A program made the position numbers and the translations under genes. From an uncultured Collinsella sp. (GTDB taxonomy: Bacteria; Actinomycetota; Coriobacteriia; Coriobacteriales; Coriobacteriaceae), in assembly GCA_900552755.1 (NCBI GenBank), contig USAY01000017.1, positions 1-22,914 on the forward strand: DNA of 22,914 nucleotides, given 5' to 3'. This document shows, piece after piece, positions 1-7,498 of the stretch. Numbering within the stretch: the stretch's first letter is position 1; each line of letters opens with the position of its first letter. A model generated the notes under the pieces. That model was not told the origin of the DNA and made no database searches. It was given only the letters and a program-made list of their open reading frames with translations.

Positions 1-33
1 TCCGGTAAGGTCGTGTACTCCGATGAGCGCTAA
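1..33 (+). CDS. purM: 3' end of an upstream gene, probably purM (AIR synthetase), partial
   Basis: The first ten codons of the window read S-G-K-V-V-Y-S-D-E-R and end at TAA (31-33). The frame overlaps the purN start by 11 nt (ATGAGCGCTAA), the tight coupling usual for purM-purN. The identity rests on this context alone, because ten residues are too few to assign a family. It could be another purine gene. Confidence 0.45.
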   Translation, partial: SGKVVYSDER

Positions 34-721
34 CGAGCAGATGGCTGCTGCCGAGGGCCTGGGCTTTGTGCCCTACACCCGTCCGACCGGCACCGATACG
101 GCCGAGCCGCTCAAGATCGGTGTGCTCATCAGCGGTTCGGGTACCAACCTGCAGGCGCTGATCGATCTGATCGCCGTCGGCAAGCTCAACGCCTCGATTG
201 AGCTGGTGGTGTCGAGCCGTCCTTCGGCCAAGGGCTTGCGGCGCGCCGAGCGTGCGGGCATCCAAACACTCACCCTGTCTAAGGATGTCTATGCCGACCC
301 CATCGCGGCCGACGAAATCATCGCGCATGAGCTGCTCGAGCGCGGCTGCGAGTATGTGGTGATGGCCGGTTACATGCGCATGGTGCACACGCCGCTGCTG
401 GCGGCGTTTCCCAACCGCGTGGTCAACCTGCATCCGGCGCTGCTGCCGAGCTTTACCGGCGCGCATGCGATCGACGATGCGTTTGCTCGCGGCGTCAAGG
501 TGACCGGCGTGACCGTGCACTTTGCCAACGAGATCTACGACAACGGCCCTATCATCGCCCAGCGTGCGCTGACTGTTGAGGAGGGCTGGGATGTCGATAC
601 GCTCGAGGAGCACATCCACGCGATCGAGCACGTGCTGTACCCCGAGGTCGTGCAGATGCTCGCCGACGGCCGCGTCCACGTGCTGGAGAGCGGCAAGGTC
701 GCCGTGGATCCTGTGAAATAA
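23..721 (+). CDS. purN: Phosphoribosylglycinamide formyltransferase (GAR transformylase)
   Basis: This enzyme transfers a formyl group from 10-formyltetrahydrofolate to GAR, the third step of purine synthesis, in the cytosol. The 232-residue product has the GART core starting at about residue 31 (KIGVLISGSGTNLQAL). The catalytic residues are visible as N135 and H137 in NLHPALLPSF and D173 in DNGPII. All three are offset by 29 from N106, H108 and D144 of the E. coli enzyme, so the extra length is an N-terminal extension of about 29 residues. The start at 23 overlaps the preceding stop codon and suggests translational coupling. ATG 41 is an alternative start that would shorten the extension, and neither has a strong ribosome binding site. 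A terminator follows 12 nt after the stop, so purN closes its operon. Confidence 0.95.
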   Translation: MSANEQMAAAEGLGFVPYTRPTGTDTAEPLKIGVLISGSGTNLQALIDLIAVGKLNASIELVVSSRPSAKGLRRAERAGIQTLTLSKDVYADPIAADEIIAHELLERGCEYVVMAGYMRMVHTPLLAAFPNRVVNLHPALLPSFTGAHAIDDAFARGVKVTGVTVHFANEIYDNGPIIAQRALTVEEGWDVDTLEEHIHAIEHVLYPEVVQMLADGRVHVLESGKVAVDPVK

Positions 722-733
722 GTACCCGCTTGT

Positions 734-775
734 AAAGGCGGTTAGGCATATCGAAGACGCCTAACCGCCTTTTTT
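734..775 (+). terminator. Rho-independent terminator of the pur operon
   Basis: A perfect 14-bp stem pairs 734-747 (AAAGGCGGTTAGGC) with 759-772, with an 11-nt loop, followed by a T tract to 775. It lies just after purN. Confidence 0.93.
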
Positions 776-861
776 ATTGCGCTTTATGCTGCTTGATTTA
801 GCTGGAATTGAATAGGCTGCTCTTCTTGCCTGTCAATTACAGTAGTCGACTCTCATGTGGA

Positions 862-917
862 ATGCCGAGCTTCCGGCATGAGATTATCTGGGAAAACGAC
901 CAGAAAACTTGGCATTC
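862..917. promoter_or_regulatory. Cluster of inverted repeats, candidate operator
   Basis: ATGCCG (862-867) and CGGCAT (874-879) form a dyad with a 6-nt centre. An overlapping dyad pairs CTCATG (852-857) with CATGAG (877-882). A further GGCATTC at 911-917 overlaps the -35 of the promoter for the next gene and is the complement of GAATGCC at 860-866. The position suggests a regulator binding site, possibly for the adjacent AlbA_2 protein itself. That is inference. The rest of 776-996 is AT-rich and holds no gene that I can see. Confidence 0.35.
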
Positions 918-937
918 GGCTTCAAATTGCGCATAAT
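909..937 (+). promoter_or_regulatory. Sigma-A-type promoter for the AlbA_2 gene
   Basis: TTGGCA (909-914) and CATAAT (932-937) are separated by 17 nt. The predicted transcript start is near 944, giving a leader of about 53 nt to the ATG at 997. Confidence 0.5.
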
Positions 938-996
938 TCTATTTATCATCTATTTAACATTTTGTTATCAAAAATGAGCGCAAGGAGGCTGGCTCA

Positions 997-2463
997 ATGT
1001 GTGAAGCAGATGGCATGGAGCTGATTTATTCACTCGTCGGTTATCCTGATGAAACCGAGTGGCTTGAATTTAAAGAAGGCAATAGCGATCCCGTTAGAAC
1101 GGGGCGTGACATCTCGGCGCTTGCCAATGCTGCCGCTTACTGCGGCCGCGCATATGCCTATAAGATCTGGGGCGTGAGCGACGGTACGCATGAGCTTGTG
1201 GGCACCCAGTTCAACCCATATCACGCAAAGGGTAAGGGAAACCAAGAGCTTTTGATGTGGCTCAAGCTTGCGCTCTCAAACAATGCGAATTACGAGTTTG
1301 CGGTTATTGATCATGAGACAAAGCACTTTGTGGTGTTGAAAGTGCACGCCGCGAGCGCTCAGCCGGTCTATTTTGATAAGACAGCCTACATTCGAGAGGG
1401 CTCTTCGACGGCAGAACTGGTTCCCGGTAGTGCACGAGAGGCGGAGCTGTGGCGTCGCTTACAGTCAGGGAACGCGGAGCTCGCTGTAGTTGAGAGAGAT
1501 CTGACATCTCGAGAGGTCGCCGAAATACTAGATGTTGATGCGTATTTTGAGTTGTGCAGATTGAGAAGACCTGTCGATTTGGACGGAGTGATGCTTGCTC
1601 TTTGTGAACAAGAGCTGATTCGTCGTCAAGATAACGGCCGATATAGTGTGACGCGCTTGGGAATGCTTCTGGTGGGAAAAAAGCTCTCTCGCTACCCGGA
1701 GCTCAGGAAACGCATGCTGCGAATCGTGCGATATGCGGGAAAAGGCAGTTTTGACATTGTCGGGGATACTGAAATCGACAAGGGCTACGCTTTGGCGCTT
1801 CCACAGGCTGAACAGCTGGTCATGTCGATGATTCCGGCTGTTGAGGCACTGGATGGCGCATTTCGACGTATTCAGACGGCTTATCCTCAAAGGGCGATTC
1901 GCGAGTTACTATCAAACGCCGTGATTCATCAAGACATTGCTGACAATACGGCGGGGCCTCTTGTTGCGATTTACGACAATCGCATTGAGTTCTCTAATCC
2001 CGGGACAACGCTTATTCCGGCAGAACGAGTGCTCAACGCCCAGCCGAAAACGCGAAATTCGATGATAGCGTCCCTCATGCGCCAAATGGATCTTTGCGAA
2101 GAAGGCGGTACAGGCTGGGATTTAATCGTAGATTCGCTCGAAAAAGCCGGCATGCCTTCACCGGTTATCAAGAGTGAGGGCGGGCTGGGAACGCTCGTGA
2201 CGCTCTATTGCGACTGTCCGTATACTCGAATGAAAAAAAGTGAGCGAAAAAACGCCGTGTACTGGCATGCCTGTCTTTTGTATGCCCAAGGTGAGTCGAT
2301 GAGCAATCAGTCGCTGCGAGAGCGTTTTGGACTTTCCGATGAAAAGAAAAACACGGTGGCGATGTCTCGTCTAATCAAAGAGTGCCTGGAAGAGGCATTG
2401 ATAAAGGAAGAGGACGAGGACGCGGGTTCCAAATACAAAAGGTATATTCCGTATTGGGCCTAA
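997..2463 (+). CDS. AlbA_2-domain / HATPase_c_4 putative DNA-binding regulator
   Basis: The 488-residue protein has the layout of the widespread AlbA_2 (Schlafen AlbA-like, 'RecG-like') regulators. An N-terminal AlbA_2 putative nucleic-acid-binding domain spans about residues 10-130, with the typical E-x-x-x-L-E-F-K start and an IREGSST segment. A GHKL-like ATP-binding domain spans about 300-400 (RELLSNAVIHQD, then EFSNPG and EEGGTGW). A C-terminal winged-helix-like part lies at about 425-480. The start is set by AAGGAGG at 982-988, 8 nt before the ATG. Its codon use is visibly more AT-rich than that of its neighbours, and it has its own promoter, which suggests acquisition by transfer. The family includes transcription regulators and members linked to defence islands. 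The target here is unknown. Confidence 0.85.
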   Translation: MCEADGMELIYSLVGYPDETEWLEFKEGNSDPVRTGRDISALANAAAYCGRAYAYKIWGVSDGTHELVGTQFNPYHAKGKGNQELLMWLKLALSNNANYEFAVIDHETKHFVVLKVHAASAQPVYFDKTAYIREGSSTAELVPGSAREAELWRRLQSGNAELAVVERDLTSREVAEILDVDAYFELCRLRRPVDLDGVMLALCEQELIRRQDNGRYSVTRLGMLLVGKKLSRYPELRKRMLRIVRYAGKGSFDIVGDTEIDKGYALALPQAEQLVMSMIPAVEALDGAFRRIQTAYPQRAIRELLSNAVIHQDIADNTAGPLVAIYDNRIEFSNPGTTLIPAERVLNAQPKTRNSMIASLMRQMDLCEEGGTGWDLIVDSLEKAGMPSPVIKSEGGLGTLVTLYCDCPYTRMKKSERKNAVYWHACLLYAQGESMSNQSLRERFGLSDEKKNTVAMSRLIKECLEEALIKEEDEDAGSKYKRYIPYWA

Positions 2464-2493
2464 AGACAGGGAATGAAAAGAAGGAGGCGGCTT

Positions 2494-2961
2494 ATGTCTG
2501 GTAATAACGAAGCGCTGTTTACGCCTGAGCTGGTGTTTTTTGATTGGGAGTGTGCGACGCCGGATGAGATGTTCGCGCGGCTTGAGGGCGAGCTTGCACC
2601 ACGTGGCTACATTGCATCCGGTTGGCTCGACGCCGTTCGCACGCGCGAGGATGCCTATCCCACGGGTCTTGCCATGCCGGCGGCAAACATTGCCATTCCG
2701 CATACCGATCCGGGGTTTGTGGCCAAGCCCTATATCGCGGTGGTGAAGCCCACCGCGTCCGTGACATTTAACGCTATGGCTGGCATGGGCGCTCCGGTGC
2801 CGGCGCAGATCGTCATCAATTTGGGTATTGCCGAGCCGGGCGGCCAGGTCGAGGCCCTGCAGGCGCTCATGAACATCTTTATGGACGCCGATGCCGCAGC
2901 CGACGTGCTCGGCCAGACCACGCCCCAGGGCATGGTTGACGCCATCCGCCGCCACTTCTAA
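2494..2961 (+). CDS. Stand-alone PTS EIIA protein (type-2, GatA/FruA-like)
   Basis: EIIA proteins accept phosphate from HPr on a histidine and pass it to EIIB during sugar uptake. The 155-residue product is about one EIIA domain. The family motif is seen as YPTGL followed by IAIPHTD, with the phospho-acceptor predicted at H70. ATG 2494 is chosen because AAGGAGG lies at 2481-2487, 6 nt upstream; an in-frame ATG seven codons earlier has no such site. No EIIB, EIIC, HPr or sugar-metabolism gene is adjacent, so its partners are encoded elsewhere or it plays a regulatory role. It lies 30 nt after the AlbA_2 gene and may be cotranscribed, although its GC-rich codons suggest a different history. Confidence 0.85.
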   Translation: MSGNNEALFTPELVFFDWECATPDEMFARLEGELAPRGYIASGWLDAVRTREDAYPTGLAMPAANIAIPHTDPGFVAKPYIAVVKPTASVTFNAMAGMGAPVPAQIVINLGIAEPGGQVEALQALMNIFMDADAAADVLGQTTPQGMVDAIRRHF

Positions 2962-2974
2962 GGTGGGGCTGAGT

Positions 2975-3003
2975 CGGCACTTGGGGACTGTCCCCAACTG
3001 CCG
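2975..3003. repeat. REP-like hairpin with GGGGAC/GTCCCC core
   Basis: CGGCA (2975-2979) pairs with TGCCG (2999-3003), and TTGGGGAC (2981-2988) pairs with GTCCCCAA (2990-2997). The result is a nearly perfect palindrome with one C/C mismatch. It has no T tract, so it is not a typical terminator. The core resembles the other GGGGACAGG-type palindromes in the window. Confidence 0.7.
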
Positions 3004-3023
3004 GCTGCCAGAGCTGTCCCCTT

Positions 3024-3040
3024 TGCACCAAAATGGTGCA
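3024..3040. repeat. Small hairpin in a GTCCCC-rich spacer
   Basis: TGCACCA (3024-3030) and TGGTGCA (3034-3040) are perfect complements around a 3-nt loop. They are flanked by CTGTCCCC on the left and CCTGTCCCC on the right, and GCACC recurs at 3059-3063. The spacer 2962-3131 is thus mostly repeat DNA. TTGTGACACAA at 3085-3095 is an 11-nt palindrome near the likely promoter of the next gene. Confidence 0.5.
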
Positions 3041-3131
3041 GATTAACCTGTCCCCAATGCACCAAGCGTGCCGCGGGGGCTGCGTTGTGACACAATGGCG
3101 TTTGTTCGATTCGTGATGCGAAAGGCCAACT

Positions 3132-4352
3132 ATGGCAAATAAGAAAAAGAACTCCGAGGCCGCGCCGACGCCCGAGCAGCAGGCCCGCGCTGCCTCCAGC
3201 TCTCGCAAGAAGCAGCGCAAGACGTACGTGTCTAAGACAGTCAAGATCGTCCTGGTGGTCATCGGCGTGCTGGCGATGCTGCTTTCCGTCTCGGCGATGG
3301 CGTGCTCCGGCCTTATGTCGCAGGCCGAGGACACCTCGGGCTACAAGCTGACCGGCGGTGTTGCTGCAACTATCAACGGCACCAACCTCACCGAGGACAC
3401 CGTGACCAAGCAGATCATGAGCATGCGCACGTCCTACGGCTACACCAAGGATAAGGATTGGGCGCAGTATCTGGTTGACAACGACCTCACGCCCAAGAAG
3501 TACCGCAAGCAACTCATCGACTCCTACACGCAGCAGATTCTGCTTCAACAGGCACAGAAGGAGAACGGCGTGACGGTGTCGGACGAGGAGGTCGAGAAGG
3601 CTTGGAAGGACGCGTGCAAGAGCGCGGGCGGTGCCAAGGCCTTTAAGAAGACCCTCAAGACCTACGGCTATACCGAGGACACCTACAAGGACTCGCTCAA
3701 GGAGAGTCTGGCACAGCAAAAGCTCAAGGACGCCGTGGCGCCCACCAGCAAGCCCAAGGACAGCGAGATTGTCGATTACATCAACGAAAACCTGTCCAGC
3801 TACAACGACGCCCGCCGCTCGTCGAACATCCTGATCAAGGTTGATTCCGACGCTTCCGACGAGGACAAGGCCGCCGCCAAGGCCAAGGCGCAGGAGTGCC
3901 TGGACAAGATCAACTCCGGTGAGCTGAGCTTTGAGGACGCCGTTGAGCAGTACTCCGAGGACACCGGTTCCAAGGAGAAGAAGGGCGATGTGGGCTGGGA
4001 TAAGCTCACCACCTTTGTCGACAGCTACCAGACGGCGCTCGAGGGACTCAACAAGGGCGACGTGAGCGAAGTCGTCGAGTCGACCTATGGTTACCACATC
4101 ATCAAGTGCACCGACTACTTCCATGTCGATAATCAGGTCGATGACATCAACCAGGTACCCAAGGCCATCAAGAAGTACGTCTCTAACGTGGTGAAGACGC
4201 AGGCGGCCAGTACTGCATACAGCGAGTGGCTGGAGCAGTACAAGAAGGACGCCGACATTACCGTCAACCCCATGCCCAAGGACGTACCCTATAACGTGAG
4301 CCTGAAGGGCGTCACCAAGAGCTCGACCGACGATTCGTCGACGACTGAGTAG
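3132..4352 (+). CDS. Membrane-anchored parvulin-type peptidyl-prolyl isomerase (PrsA/SurA-like foldase)
   Basis: This 406-residue extracytoplasmic folding factor probably helps secreted proteins fold outside the membrane. A lysine-rich cytoplasmic N-terminus is followed by one hydrophobic segment at about residues 37-58. That segment ends in AMAC, a weak lipobox, so it may be a signal anchor or a lipoprotein signal. A SurA_N-like helical region follows at about 75-225. A PPIC rotamase domain spans about 233-335, with the family pattern ILIKV, then SFEDAVEQYSED, GDVGW and GYHIIK. The tail is rich in Ser and Thr. The ribosome binding site CGAAAGG (3119-3125) lies 6 nt before the ATG. The neighbouring surface-protein genes suggest possible clients, which is inference. 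Confidence 0.88.
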   Translation: MANKKKNSEAAPTPEQQARAASSSRKKQRKTYVSKTVKIVLVVIGVLAMLLSVSAMACSGLMSQAEDTSGYKLTGGVAATINGTNLTEDTVTKQIMSMRTSYGYTKDKDWAQYLVDNDLTPKKYRKQLIDSYTQQILLQQAQKENGVTVSDEEVEKAWKDACKSAGGAKAFKKTLKTYGYTEDTYKDSLKESLAQQKLKDAVAPTSKPKDSEIVDYINENLSSYNDARRSSNILIKVDSDASDEDKAAAKAKAQECLDKINSGELSFEDAVEQYSEDTGSKEKKGDVGWDKLTTFVDSYQTALEGLNKGDVSEVVESTYGYHIIKCTDYFHVDNQVDDINQVPKAIKKYVSNVVKTQAASTAYSEWLEQYKKDADITVNPMPKDVPYNVSLKGVTKSSTDDSSTTE

Positions 4353-4357
4353 TCATG

Positions 4358-4383
4358 GGGCGGTGCTCGCGCGAGTGCCGCCC
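4358..4383 (+). other. Intercistronic hairpin between the foldase gene and the yqeY-like gene
   Basis: A 12-bp stem pairs 4358-4369 with 4372-4383, with two G-U wobbles in RNA and a very tight centre. It begins 5 nt after the foldase stop. There is no T tract, so it may set transcript stability or processing between two cotranscribed genes rather than end transcription. Confidence 0.55.
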
Positions 4384-4406
4384 ACGCTATTAGAGAGGAT
4401 TTGCAG

Positions 4407-4850
4407 ATGACCAACGAAGAGCTGCAGAAGGAAATGATCGCGGCCATGAAGGCCAAGGACAAGGTTCGCCTGTCCATCATTCGCCAGGTCAAGGCCGAGG
4501 TGAAGAATATCGAGGTTAACGAGCGCCGCGATGTGACCGAGGAAGACGTCAACAGCATGATCAAGCGCCTGATCAAGCAGACGAGCGAGACGCTGGAGAT
4601 GTCCATCAAGGCCGGCACCGACCAGGAGCGTACCGACAACCTGACCGAGCAGGTCAAGATTCTGGAGAGCCTGCTGCCCGCGCAGGTTTCGGGTGAGGAG
4701 CTCGAGGCTCTGATCGAGCAGGTTATCGCCGAGCTGGGTGCCACGTCCAAGAAGCAGATGGGCCAGGTCATGGGTGCCCTGGGCAAGGCAACCGGCGGCA
4801 ACTTCGATAAGCCTGCGGCTGCCAAGATTGTTGGCGCAAAGCTTGCGTAA
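4407..4850 (+). CDS. GatB/YqeY domain-containing protein
   Basis: The 147-residue product matches the stand-alone YqeY family in full length (about 145-150 residues), with the usual start (LQKEMIAAMKAKDK, RLSIIR) and the closing QMGQVMGALGKATGG then KIVGAKL. The domain is related to the tail of GatB, the subunit of the tRNA-dependent amidotransferase. The precise role of free YqeY proteins is not well established. AGAGAGGA at 4392-4399, 7 nt upstream, supports ATG 4407 over a TTG two codons earlier. It is probably cotranscribed with the foldase gene and is followed by a terminator. Confidence 0.92.
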   Translation: MTNEELQKEMIAAMKAKDKVRLSIIRQVKAEVKNIEVNERRDVTEEDVNSMIKRLIKQTSETLEMSIKAGTDQERTDNLTEQVKILESLLPAQVSGEELEALIEQVIAELGATSKKQMGQVMGALGKATGGNFDKPAAAKIVGAKLA

Positions 4851-4879
4851 GGACCGAGCGGTACATAGTTGATGTTGAG

Positions 4880-4911
4880 GGGGCGTGGCCGTCATGGTCG
4901 CGCCCCTTTTT
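4880..4911 (+). terminator. Rho-independent terminator after the yqeY-like gene
   Basis: GGGGCGTGGCC (4880-4890) pairs with 4896-4906, allowing two G-U pairs, around the loop GTCAT. T5 follows at 4907-4911. Confidence 0.9.
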
Positions 4912-4920
4912 GCTGGGCTA

Positions 4921-4995
4921 GGCGCTCATTGGGGACAGGCTTAAATGAGTGCCCAATGAGCGGGTACTCATTTAAGCCTGTCCCCAATGAGTGCC
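4921..4995. repeat. Very long perfect palindrome (REP/BIME-like)
   Basis: The 26-nt arms at 4925-4950 and 4966-4991 are perfect complements. Pairing extends outward to 4921/4995 and inward to 4954/4962 with G-U wobbles, giving about 34 bp of stem and a 7-nt loop. Each arm contains ATTGGGGACAGG, the motif shared with other repeats here. No T tract follows. It sits between a terminator and the promoter of the ABC operon. Confidence 0.9.
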
Positions 4996-5066
4996 AACGA
5001 GCAGGTGGAAGGTTGCGGGTTCTTTACGGGAATGTAGTGTGGGCTGCGGAAACGTGGTTCTTTCCG

Positions 5067-5072
5067 TACAAT
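5067..5072 (+). promoter_or_regulatory. Likely -10 box of the ABC importer operon
   Basis: TACAAT lies 35 nt before the ATG at 5108. No good -35 is seen at the expected distance (CTGCGG at best). The same TACAAT box occurs before the LuxR gene on the other strand. Confidence 0.4.
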
Positions 5073-5107
5073 AGTTCAACTCGTGTAAACGCAGGGAAGG
5101 GACATTC

Positions 5108-5839
5108 ATGGCAGACATGATCGAGATCAAGCATCTCAACAAGTACTTTGGCGACCTGCATGTGCTCAAAGATATCAATCTCACCGTCAAGCGCGGCGAG
5201 AAGCTCGTAATGATCGGGCCTTCCGGTTCGGGTAAGTCGACGCTCATCCGTTGCGTCGATTATCTGGAGGAGCCCACTTCGGGCGAGGTCGTCATCGACG
5301 GTACGCCGCTCACCAAAAAGAATCACCTGGAGATGGCTCGCAAGTATAGTTCCATGGTGTTTCAGCAGTTCAACCTGTATCCCAACATGACGGTGCTGGG
5401 CAACCTGACGCTCGCGCCCATCAAGCTGCAAAAGAAGAGCAAGGAGGAGGCGACCGAGATCGCCATCGCCGCGCTCAAGCGCGTCGGCATGGCTCATAAG
5501 GCCGGCGAGTATCCGCAGAATCTCTCGGGCGGTCAGCAGCAGCGTATCGCCATCGCCCGTGCCCTGTGCACCAAGCAGCCCATCATCCTGTTTGACGAGC
5601 CGACCTCGGCGCTCGACCCCGAGATGGTCCAGGAGGTTCTGGACGTTATGATCGAGCTCGCGCAGGAGGACATCACCATGATCTGCGTGACGCACGAGAT
5701 GGGCTTTGCGCGCCAGGTGGCCGACCGCGTCATCTTTATGGAGGACGGCCGCATCCTGGAGGAGGGCACGCCCGAGCACTTCTTCGATAACCCCGAGAAC
5801 CCGCGTTGCCGCGAGTTCCTGTCCAAGATTCTGCACTAG
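5108..5839 (+). CDS. glnQ: Polar amino-acid ABC transporter, ATP-binding protein (GlnQ-type)
   Basis: This is the cytoplasmic ATPase of an amino-acid importer. The 243-residue length is normal for the GlnQ/HisP family. Walker A is GPSGSGKST at residues 37-45, the Q-loop lies in VFQQFNLYPN, the ABC signature LSGGQQQR is at 139-146, Walker B IILFDEP is at 159-165, and the switch histidine is in CVTHEMGFA. The ATG at 5108 follows GGGAAGGGA (5094-5102). It is the first gene of a four-gene operon: ATPase, binding protein and two permeases. The gene symbol is by family; glutamine specificity is not shown by the sequence. Confidence 0.95.
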   Translation: MADMIEIKHLNKYFGDLHVLKDINLTVKRGEKLVMIGPSGSGKSTLIRCVDYLEEPTSGEVVIDGTPLTKKNHLEMARKYSSMVFQQFNLYPNMTVLGNLTLAPIKLQKKSKEEATEIAIAALKRVGMAHKAGEYPQNLSGGQQQRIAIARALCTKQPIILFDEPTSALDPEMVQEVLDVMIELAQEDITMICVTHEMGFARQVADRVIFMEDGRILEEGTPEHFFDNPENPRCREFLSKILH

Positions 5840-5847
5840 GCGCGGTG

Positions 5848-6723
5848 ATGGACATGACGGATATGACGAGGGCGGCCATGTCGCGCCGTCACTTTTTGCA
5901 GCTGGCGGGCGCCGGCATGCTTGCGCTGACGGGGACCGTGCTTACCGGTTGCGGCGACTCCACCAGCGGCGAGGGCTCCGACAAAGGGTCCAAGCTTGCG
6001 GCCATCAAGTCGCGTGGCCATCTGAATGCCGGCGTTAAGAAGGACGTTCCCGGCTATGGCTATTACGACACCGCCAAGGGCAGCTTTGAGGGCATGGAAG
6101 TCGATTTGTGCTACCAGATCGCCGCTGCCGTCTTTGGCGTGAGCTACAAGGAGGCTCGCGCTCAGGAGCTTGTTGAGTTTACCGACGTAACGCCCAAGAC
6201 GCGCGGCCCGCTGATCGATAACGGCCAACTTGACGTGGTCGCGGCGACCTACACCATCACCGACGAGCGCAAGGAGAGCTGGGATTTCTCGACGCCGTAC
6301 CGCACCGACTACGTGGGACTTATGGTCAAGAAGCGTTCGGGCTTTACCTCGATTGAGGACCTGGACGGCAAGGTCATTGGCGTGAGCCAGGGCGCTACCA
6401 CGCAGAGCCTAATCGAGCAGATGATCAAGGACAACGGCTTTAGCTGCAAGCCCGAGTTTAGGGCCTTTAGCGGCTACCCCATCATCAAGAGCTCCCTCGA
6501 CGCCGGCAATATCGACGTCTTTGCCATGGACCGCTCCACGCTGGCCGGTTACATGAACGAGACCGTTGAGCTGCTGCAGCCCGAGGTTAAGTTTGGCGAG
6601 CAGGGCTACGGCGTGGCGACCAAGAAGGGTTGCGACCTTTCGGCCGTGGTCGATCAGGTGATTTGCGATCGTCTGGCCGACGGCTGGCTCGACCAAGAGG
6701 TCAAGACCTGGGGTCTTGTATAG
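5848..6723 (+). CDS. Amino-acid ABC transporter substrate-binding lipoprotein (SBP_bac_3), Tat-type signal
   Basis: This extracellular receptor delivers amino acids to the permeases encoded downstream. Counting from 5848, the product has 291 residues. The signal holds a twin-arginine motif SRRHFL (12-17), a hydrophobic stretch and the lipobox LTGC with C35, so it is probably exported folded and lipid-anchored. The mature part is a family-3 solute-binding protein (LNAGVKKD, EGMEVDLC, LDGKVIGVSQGAT, then the C-terminal WLDQEVKTWG). It begins 8 nt after the ATPase stop. The start is uncertain: ATG 5878 has a better ribosome binding site (GAGGG at 5868-5872) and leaves the Tat motif at the extreme N-terminus. 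The amino acid bound cannot be told. Confidence 0.92.
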   Translation: MDMTDMTRAAMSRRHFLQLAGAGMLALTGTVLTGCGDSTSGEGSDKGSKLAAIKSRGHLNAGVKKDVPGYGYYDTAKGSFEGMEVDLCYQIAAAVFGVSYKEARAQELVEFTDVTPKTRGPLIDNGQLDVVAATYTITDERKESWDFSTPYRTDYVGLMVKKRSGFTSIEDLDGKVIGVSQGATTQSLIEQMIKDNGFSCKPEFRAFSGYPIIKSSLDAGNIDVFAMDRSTLAGYMNETVELLQPEVKFGEQGYGVATKKGCDLSAVVDQVICDRLADGWLDQEVKTWGLV

Positions 6724-6748
6724 GCGCATCGTCCAAGGAAGGAATCAA

Positions 6749-7495
6749 ATGCTCGAAGGATTATTTGACGCCGACCGTTGGTCGACGACATTTCAAAACA
6801 TGGGGCCCTTCTGGGAGGGCTTTGGTGTGACGCTGCAGGTGGTCGTTGCCGGTCTGCTGCTGTCGCTGGTGCTGGGCACGCTGCTGGGCGTGTTCTCTAC
6901 CACTCGCTCGCGCGTGCTGCGCGCCATTAGTCGCGTGTACGTGGAGTTTTACCAGAACACCCCGTTGCCCGTGCAGGTGCTCTTTATGTACATGGCCGGT
7001 CCGCAGTTTTTGCAGGCCATAACCGGTGCCGACCAGCCGGTGCGCATTGCGCCGTTCGTGCTGGGCTTCTTGGGTGTGGGCCTGTATCACGCGGCCTACA
7101 TTTCGGAGGTCATCCGCACCGGTATCGAGGCGGTTCCGCGCGGTCAGATGGAGGCGGCCCAGAGCCAGGGCTTCACCCGTGCGCAGGCGTACTGGTACAT
7201 CGTGCTGCCCCAGACGTTCAAGATCATTCTGCCGCCGCTGTGTAACCAGGCGCTCAACCTGGTTAAGAACACGTCGGTGCTGGCGCTTGTGGCCGGCGGC
7301 GACCTTATGTACCGTTCCGACAACTTTGTGAGTCTGTACGGTTACCTGCAGGGATACATCGTCTGCTGCCTTATGTACTTCATCATCTGCTTCCCGCTCG
7401 CCATGCTGGTGCAGTGGCTCGAGCGCCGCTCCAAGGAGCGTCCGCGCGGCGTGAGCCTGGCCGAGCTGGGGCTCGACAACGTAGAGGAGGCCTAG
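6749..7495 (+). CDS. Amino-acid ABC transporter permease 1 (HisM/GlnP family)
   Basis: This is an integral membrane subunit of 248 residues with about five hydrophobic segments. It carries the EAA loop that docks on the ATPase (EAAQSQGFTRAQAYWYIVLPQ, close to the consensus). The start is ATG 6749, supported by AAGGAAGGA at 6735-6743; an upstream in-frame start would overlap the binding-protein gene without such a site. The tail after the last membrane segment is charged. It works with the permease encoded next as a heterodimer. Confidence 0.94.
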   Translation: MLEGLFDADRWSTTFQNMGPFWEGFGVTLQVVVAGLLLSLVLGTLLGVFSTTRSRVLRAISRVYVEFYQNTPLPVQVLFMYMAGPQFLQAITGADQPVRIAPFVLGFLGVGLYHAAYISEVIRTGIEAVPRGQMEAAQSQGFTRAQAYWYIVLPQTFKIILPPLCNQALNLVKNTSVLALVAGGDLMYRSDNFVSLYGYLQGYIVCCLMYFIICFPLAMLVQWLERRSKERPRGVSLAELGLDNVEEA

Positions 7496-7498
7496 CGC

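Noticed and set aside
3085..3095. Rex-type operator TTGTGACACAA
   Set aside because: The known Rex site is a longer dyad (TTGTGAA, spacer, TTCACAA). This 11-nt palindrome is too short, and the neighbouring gene is a foldase.
4869..5120. Small plus-strand frame over the long palindrome
   Set aside because: It runs through a terminator, a perfect palindrome and the promoter of the ABC operon, with no ribosome binding site.
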